Shown in pieces: positions 12,197-14,621 of a DNA stretch of 14,621 nt (position 1 is its first letter; every line of letters starts with the position of its first letter). Made by a program: the position numbers and the translations under genes. The DNA is taken from positions 1-14,621 of the forward strand of contig JACDCH010000448.1 of assembly GCA_013694495.1 (NCBI GenBank), given 5' to 3'. The notes under the pieces were generated by a model. That model saw nothing but the letters and a program-made list of their open reading frames with translations, was not told the DNA's origin and made no database searches. The stretch comes from Acidimicrobiia bacterium (lineage in GTDB: Bacteria; Actinomycetota; Acidimicrobiia; Acidimicrobiales; JACDCH01).

Positions 12197-13449
12197 CAGG
12201 CCTCGGGCGCGGCCACGGGCTCGGCCACCGCGTCGACGGGCTCGTCGTAGTCGAAGAGGTGGCCCATGCGCTCGCGCTTCGTGTTGAGATAGCGCTCGTT
12301 CTCCGGGTTCGACTCGATCACGAGCGGCACCCGGTCGACGATCTCCAGCCCGAAGCCCTCGAGGCCGCCCCGCTTGGCCGTGTTGTTGGTCATCAGCCGC
12401 ATGGTGGTGACGCCGAGGTCGACGAGGATCTGGGCGCCGATGCCGTACTCCCGGCTGTCGGCCGGGAGGCCGAGCTGGAGGTTGGCGTCGACGGTGTCGA
12501 GGCCGGCGTCCTGTAGCGCGTAGGCCTGCATCTTGTGGCCGATGCCGATGCCCCGGCCCTCGTGGCCGCGCAGGTAGACGACGACGCCCGTGCCCTCCTC
12601 GGCGATGAGCCGCATGGCTTCGTCGAGCTGCGGGCCGCAGTCGCAGCGCAGCGAACCGAAGACGTCCCCTGTGAGGCACTCGCTGTGCATGCGCACGAGC
12701 ACGTCGTCGGCCCCGGCGACCTCGCCCCGTACGAACGCCACGTGCTGCTCGCCGTCGAGCACCGACGCGAAGGCGACGCACTGGAAGTCGCCCCACTGCG
12801 TCGGGATGCGGCCCGACCCGATCCGGCGGACGAGCTTCTCGGTCTTGCGCCGGTAGCGGATCAGGTCGGCGATCGTGATCAGCAGGAGACCGTGCTCGTC
12901 GCAGAACTTCTCGAGATCGGCCATGCGGGCCATCTCGTCCTTGTCCTCGGTGACGATCTCGCACAGCACGCCCGCCGGGTAGCAGCCGGCCATGCGGGCC
13001 AGGTCGATCGAGGCCTCGGTGTGGCCGGCCCGCTTGAGCACGCCGCCCTCGCGGGCCTCGAGCGGGAAGATGTGGCCCGGGCGCAGCAGGTCACTCGACC
13101 GCGTCGACGGGTCGACGAGGGCCCGTATCGTGGATGAGCGGTCCGACGCCGAGATGCCCGTGCTCGTCCCGTGCCGGTAGTCGACCGTGACGAGGAAGGC
13201 GGTGCGCTGACTCTCGGTGTTCTGGGCCACCATCGGGTCGAGGTCGAGCTCCCGGGCCCGCTCGCTGGTGAGGGTGGCGCAGATGACGCCCGACGTGTGC
13301 TTCAGGAAGAACGCGATGGCCTCGGGCGTGGCGAACTCGGCCGCCATGATGAGGTCGCCTTCGTTCTCACGGTCCTCGTCGTCGACGACCACGACGATCT
13401 CGCCCCGCCCGATGGCGGCGACCGCGTCTTCGATCTCGGCGAGTTCCAT
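12196..13449 (-). CDS. ribBA: Bifunctional 3,4-dihydroxy-2-butanone-4-phosphate synthase / GTP cyclohydrolase II
   Basis: 417 residues with both enzyme halves. The N-terminal DHBP synthase (about 1-200) has DDEDRENEGDLIMAAEFAT, the acidic Mg-binding segment, then RHGTSTGISASDRSSTI and GHTEASIDLARMAGCYPAGV with the catalytic residues. The C-terminal GTP cyclohydrolase II (about 205-400) has the zinc-ligand pattern SECLTGDVFGSLRCDCGPQL (C-x10-C-x-C) and YLRGHEGRGIGIGHK. Together they feed both branches of riboflavin synthesis from ribulose 5-phosphate and GTP. The ATG at 13449 lies 2 bases after the ribE stop. The protein ends in an Ala/Pro/Glu tail after FDYDEPVDAV. Both active sites look complete. 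Confidence 0.97.
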   Translation of the reverse strand: MELAEIEDAVAAIGRGEIVVVVDDEDRENEGDLIMAAEFATPEAIAFFLKHTSGVICATLTSERARELDLDPMVAQNTESQRTAFLVTVDYRHGTSTGISASDRSSTIRALVDPSTRSSDLLRPGHIFPLEAREGGVLKRAGHTEASIDLARMAGCYPAGVLCEIVTEDKDEMARMADLEKFCDEHGLLLITIADLIRYRRKTEKLVRRIGSGRIPTQWGDFQCVAFASVLDGEQHVAFVRGEVAGADDVLVRMHSECLTGDVFGSLRCDCGPQLDEAMRLIAEEGTGVVVYLRGHEGRGIGIGHKMQAYALQDAGLDTVDANLQLGLPADSREYGIGAQILVDLGVTTMRLMTNNTAKRGGLEGFGLEIVDRVPLVIESNPENERYLNTKRERMGHLFDYDEPVDAVAEPVAAPEA

Positions 13450-13451
13450 CG

Positions 13452-14021
13452 TCAGCGATCCTTCCAGCTGAGGAGCCGTTCGACGTACTTGGCGGTGATG
13501 TCGACCTCGAGGTTCACCCGGTCGCCGGGCTGCCGGCGGCCGAGCGTGGTGACCTCGGCGGTGTGCGGGATGACGGCCACGGTGAAGGCGTCGTCGAGAG
13601 CGTCGACCACGGTGAGGCTGACGCCGTCGACGGTGATCGACCCCTTCTCCACGACGTAGCGGCCCATGCCCTCGGGCAGCGCGACCCGCAGGTCGGGGGC
13701 GGCGACCTCGACGACACCGACGCCGTCGACATGCCCCTGCACGAGGTGACCGCCCAGGCGGTCGGAGAGCCGCACCGGGCGCTCGAGGTTGACGGAGTCG
13801 CCGGGCTGGAGGTCGCCGAGGTTCGTGCGGGCGTAGCTCTCGTCGGAGACGTCGGCGGTCCAGCTGGCGTCGTCCCAGACGACGACCGTGAGGCAGCAGC
13901 CGTTGACGGCGATCGACGCGCCGAGCACGACGTCGTCGAGCACGATCGTGGCGCCGAGGCGGAGACGGGCGCCGTCGCGCGACAGCACGGTGCCGAGCTC
14001 CTCGATGATGCCGGTGAACAC
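13452..14021 (-). CDS. ribE: Riboflavin synthase alpha chain
   Basis: 189 residues. It dismutates two 6,7-dimethyl-8-ribityllumazine molecules to riboflavin. It has the two tandem lumazine-binding barrels: repeat 1 begins FTGIIEELGTV with SIAVNGCCLTV (36-46), and repeat 2 carries GHLVQGHVDGVG (91-102) and SITVDGVSLTVV (128-139), ending in a trimerisation helix. The GTG at 14021 is favoured: it gives the family start (M)FTGIIEE and has a Shine-Dalgarno (GGAGGG, 14033-14028) 6 bases upstream. A TTG two codons earlier would overlap the ribD stop. It is the second gene in the operon and may equally be called ribC in some species. Confidence 0.96.
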   Translation of the reverse strand: MFTGIIEELGTVLSRDGARLRLGATIVLDDVVLGASIAVNGCCLTVVVWDDASWTADVSDESYARTNLGDLQPGDSVNLERPVRLSDRLGGHLVQGHVDGVGVVEVAAPDLRVALPEGMGRYVVEKGSITVDGVSLTVVDALDDAFTVAVIPHTAEVTTLGRRQPGDRVNLEVDITAKYVERLLSWKDR

Positions 14022-14023
14022 CT

Positions 14024-14621
14024 TCAACCCTCCCTGGGTTCGAGGTCGATGCGGAGGTCGTCGCCGAGGCGGCGGACGTCGGTGATGCGCCCCCGCCAGA
14101 CGTCGTCGATGGTCGGCGCCCCGGCGCCGGTAAGCAGGGGCCGGCCGTCGTCGCCGCCGAAGAGCGCGGGCGCCAGGTAGACGACGTAGCGGTCGACGAG
14201 CCCGGCGCGGTGGAATGCACCCGCCACCGTGGGCCCACCCTCGACGAGCACCTGCAGCACCCCCTCGTGGCCGAGCCGATCGAGGGCGGCGCCGAGATCG
14301 CCCTGCAGCTCGGTGCACGGGTGCACTCGGGCGCCGGCGGGCGCGGTGCCGAGCACGACCCGCCGGGGCTGACCCCGAGCAGGCACGGGCGCATCGCGCA
14401 CCGTGAGGGTGGGATCGTCGGCTCGCACGGTGCCGGCCCCGACGAGCACGGCATCGGACTCGGCCCGGAGCAGGTGGGCGTCGGCCCGCGCGGCCGCACC
14501 GGTGATCCATCGGCTCGATCCGTCGGGGGCGGCGGTGCGCCCGTCGAGGCTGACGGCCAGCTTCAGCACCACGTACGGGCGGGCCGTGCGGCGGTGGGCG
14601 AGGTAGGGCCCGAGCTGCGCC
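14024..14621 (-). CDS. ribD: Riboflavin biosynthesis protein RibD, C-terminal reductase part (5' end outside window)
   Basis: The reading frame is open to the window edge, so the start and the deaminase domain lie beyond it. Visible are the linker (…RRTARPYVVLKLAVSLDGRT), SSRWITGAAARADAHLLRAESDAVLVGAGTVRADDP and LVEGGPTVAGAFHRAGLVD, which define the RibD C-terminal NADPH-dependent reductase (DHFR-like fold). It reduces 5-amino-6-ribosylaminouracil phosphate to the ribityl form. The TGA at 14024-14026 is 2 bases before the ribE GTG. An internal GTG at 14572 is not the start, because residues upstream of it are conserved in type. An FMN riboswitch, if present, would be upstream of the window. 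Confidence 0.93.
   Translation of the reverse strand, partial: AQLGPYLAHRRTARPYVVLKLAVSLDGRTAAPDGSSRWITGAAARADAHLLRAESDAVLVGAGTVRADDPTLTVRDAPVPARGQPRRVVLGTAPAGARVHPCTELQGDLGAALDRLGHEGVLQVLVEGGPTVAGAFHRAGLVDRYVVYLAPALFGGDDGRPLLTGAGAPTIDDVWRGRITDVRRLGDDLRIDLEPREG

Noticed and set aside
14024..14621. FMN riboswitch for the riboflavin operon
   Set aside because: The ribD 5' end is outside the window, so the region where it would lie cannot be inspected; nothing like it is seen upstream of ribE, ribBA or ribH.
1..14621. CRISPR arrays, tRNA or rRNA genes, transposases, phage or defence genes
   Set aside because: None seen. All large frames are accounted for by the core genes listed, and the only repeats are the three intergenic units and small hairpins.

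Overview
The window is a very GC-rich, gene-dense piece of a bacterial chromosome. Gene order (infC-rpmI-rplT-SpoU methylase-PAS kinase-pheS-pheT), a DUF1844 gene divergent from infC, fused ribBA, abundant GTG starts and tight start/stop overlaps point to Actinomycetota. Several proteins (small cold-shock-like protein, PrmC-like methylase with a GVVPY motif) make an Acidimicrobiia-type lineage my best guess, but this rests on sequence recall and not on a search.

Region 1 (about 8870 down to 1, minus strand) is a translation-centred run. A structured leader precedes infC, which appears to begin at a non-canonical AUA codon. Then come rpmI (L35), rplT (L20), a SpoU/TrmH rRNA methylase, a soluble PAS histidine kinase whose start overlaps the methylase stop, pheS and pheT (phenylalanyl-tRNA synthetase), a MOP-superfamily flippase, a small CmpB-like membrane protein and the first 39 codons of an apparent ABC1/AarF/UbiB-family kinase.

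Region 2 (8960-9394, plus strand) is the only plus-strand gene, a DUF1844 protein divergent from infC.

Region 3 (9392-10758) is the most unusual part. A two-gene minus-strand unit (small cold-shock-like protein, then a PrmC-related methyltransferase without the NPPY asparagine) lies between copies of a 121-123 bp intergenic repeat. One inverted copy is on the left and a partial plus a full tandem copy are on the right. Full copies are bounded by TGAG/CTCA, and the repeat supplies the stop codons of DUF1844, prmC-like and hisG as well as the last 12 residues of the PrmC-like protein.

Region 4 (10756-14621, minus strand) is a riboflavin operon, ribD (5' part outside the window), ribE, ribBA and ribH with junctions of 1-2 bases, followed by a stand-alone long-form hisG. 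RibD/RibBA supply the pyrimidine and butanone-phosphate branches, RibH makes lumazine and RibE makes riboflavin. GTP (via the GTP cyclohydrolase II half of RibBA) and PRPP/ATP (HisG) link the two purine-derived pathways. No tRNA, rRNA, CRISPR, transposase or phage gene is visible. No gene-free stretch exceeds 300 bp; the longest (10517-10755) is mostly repeat.
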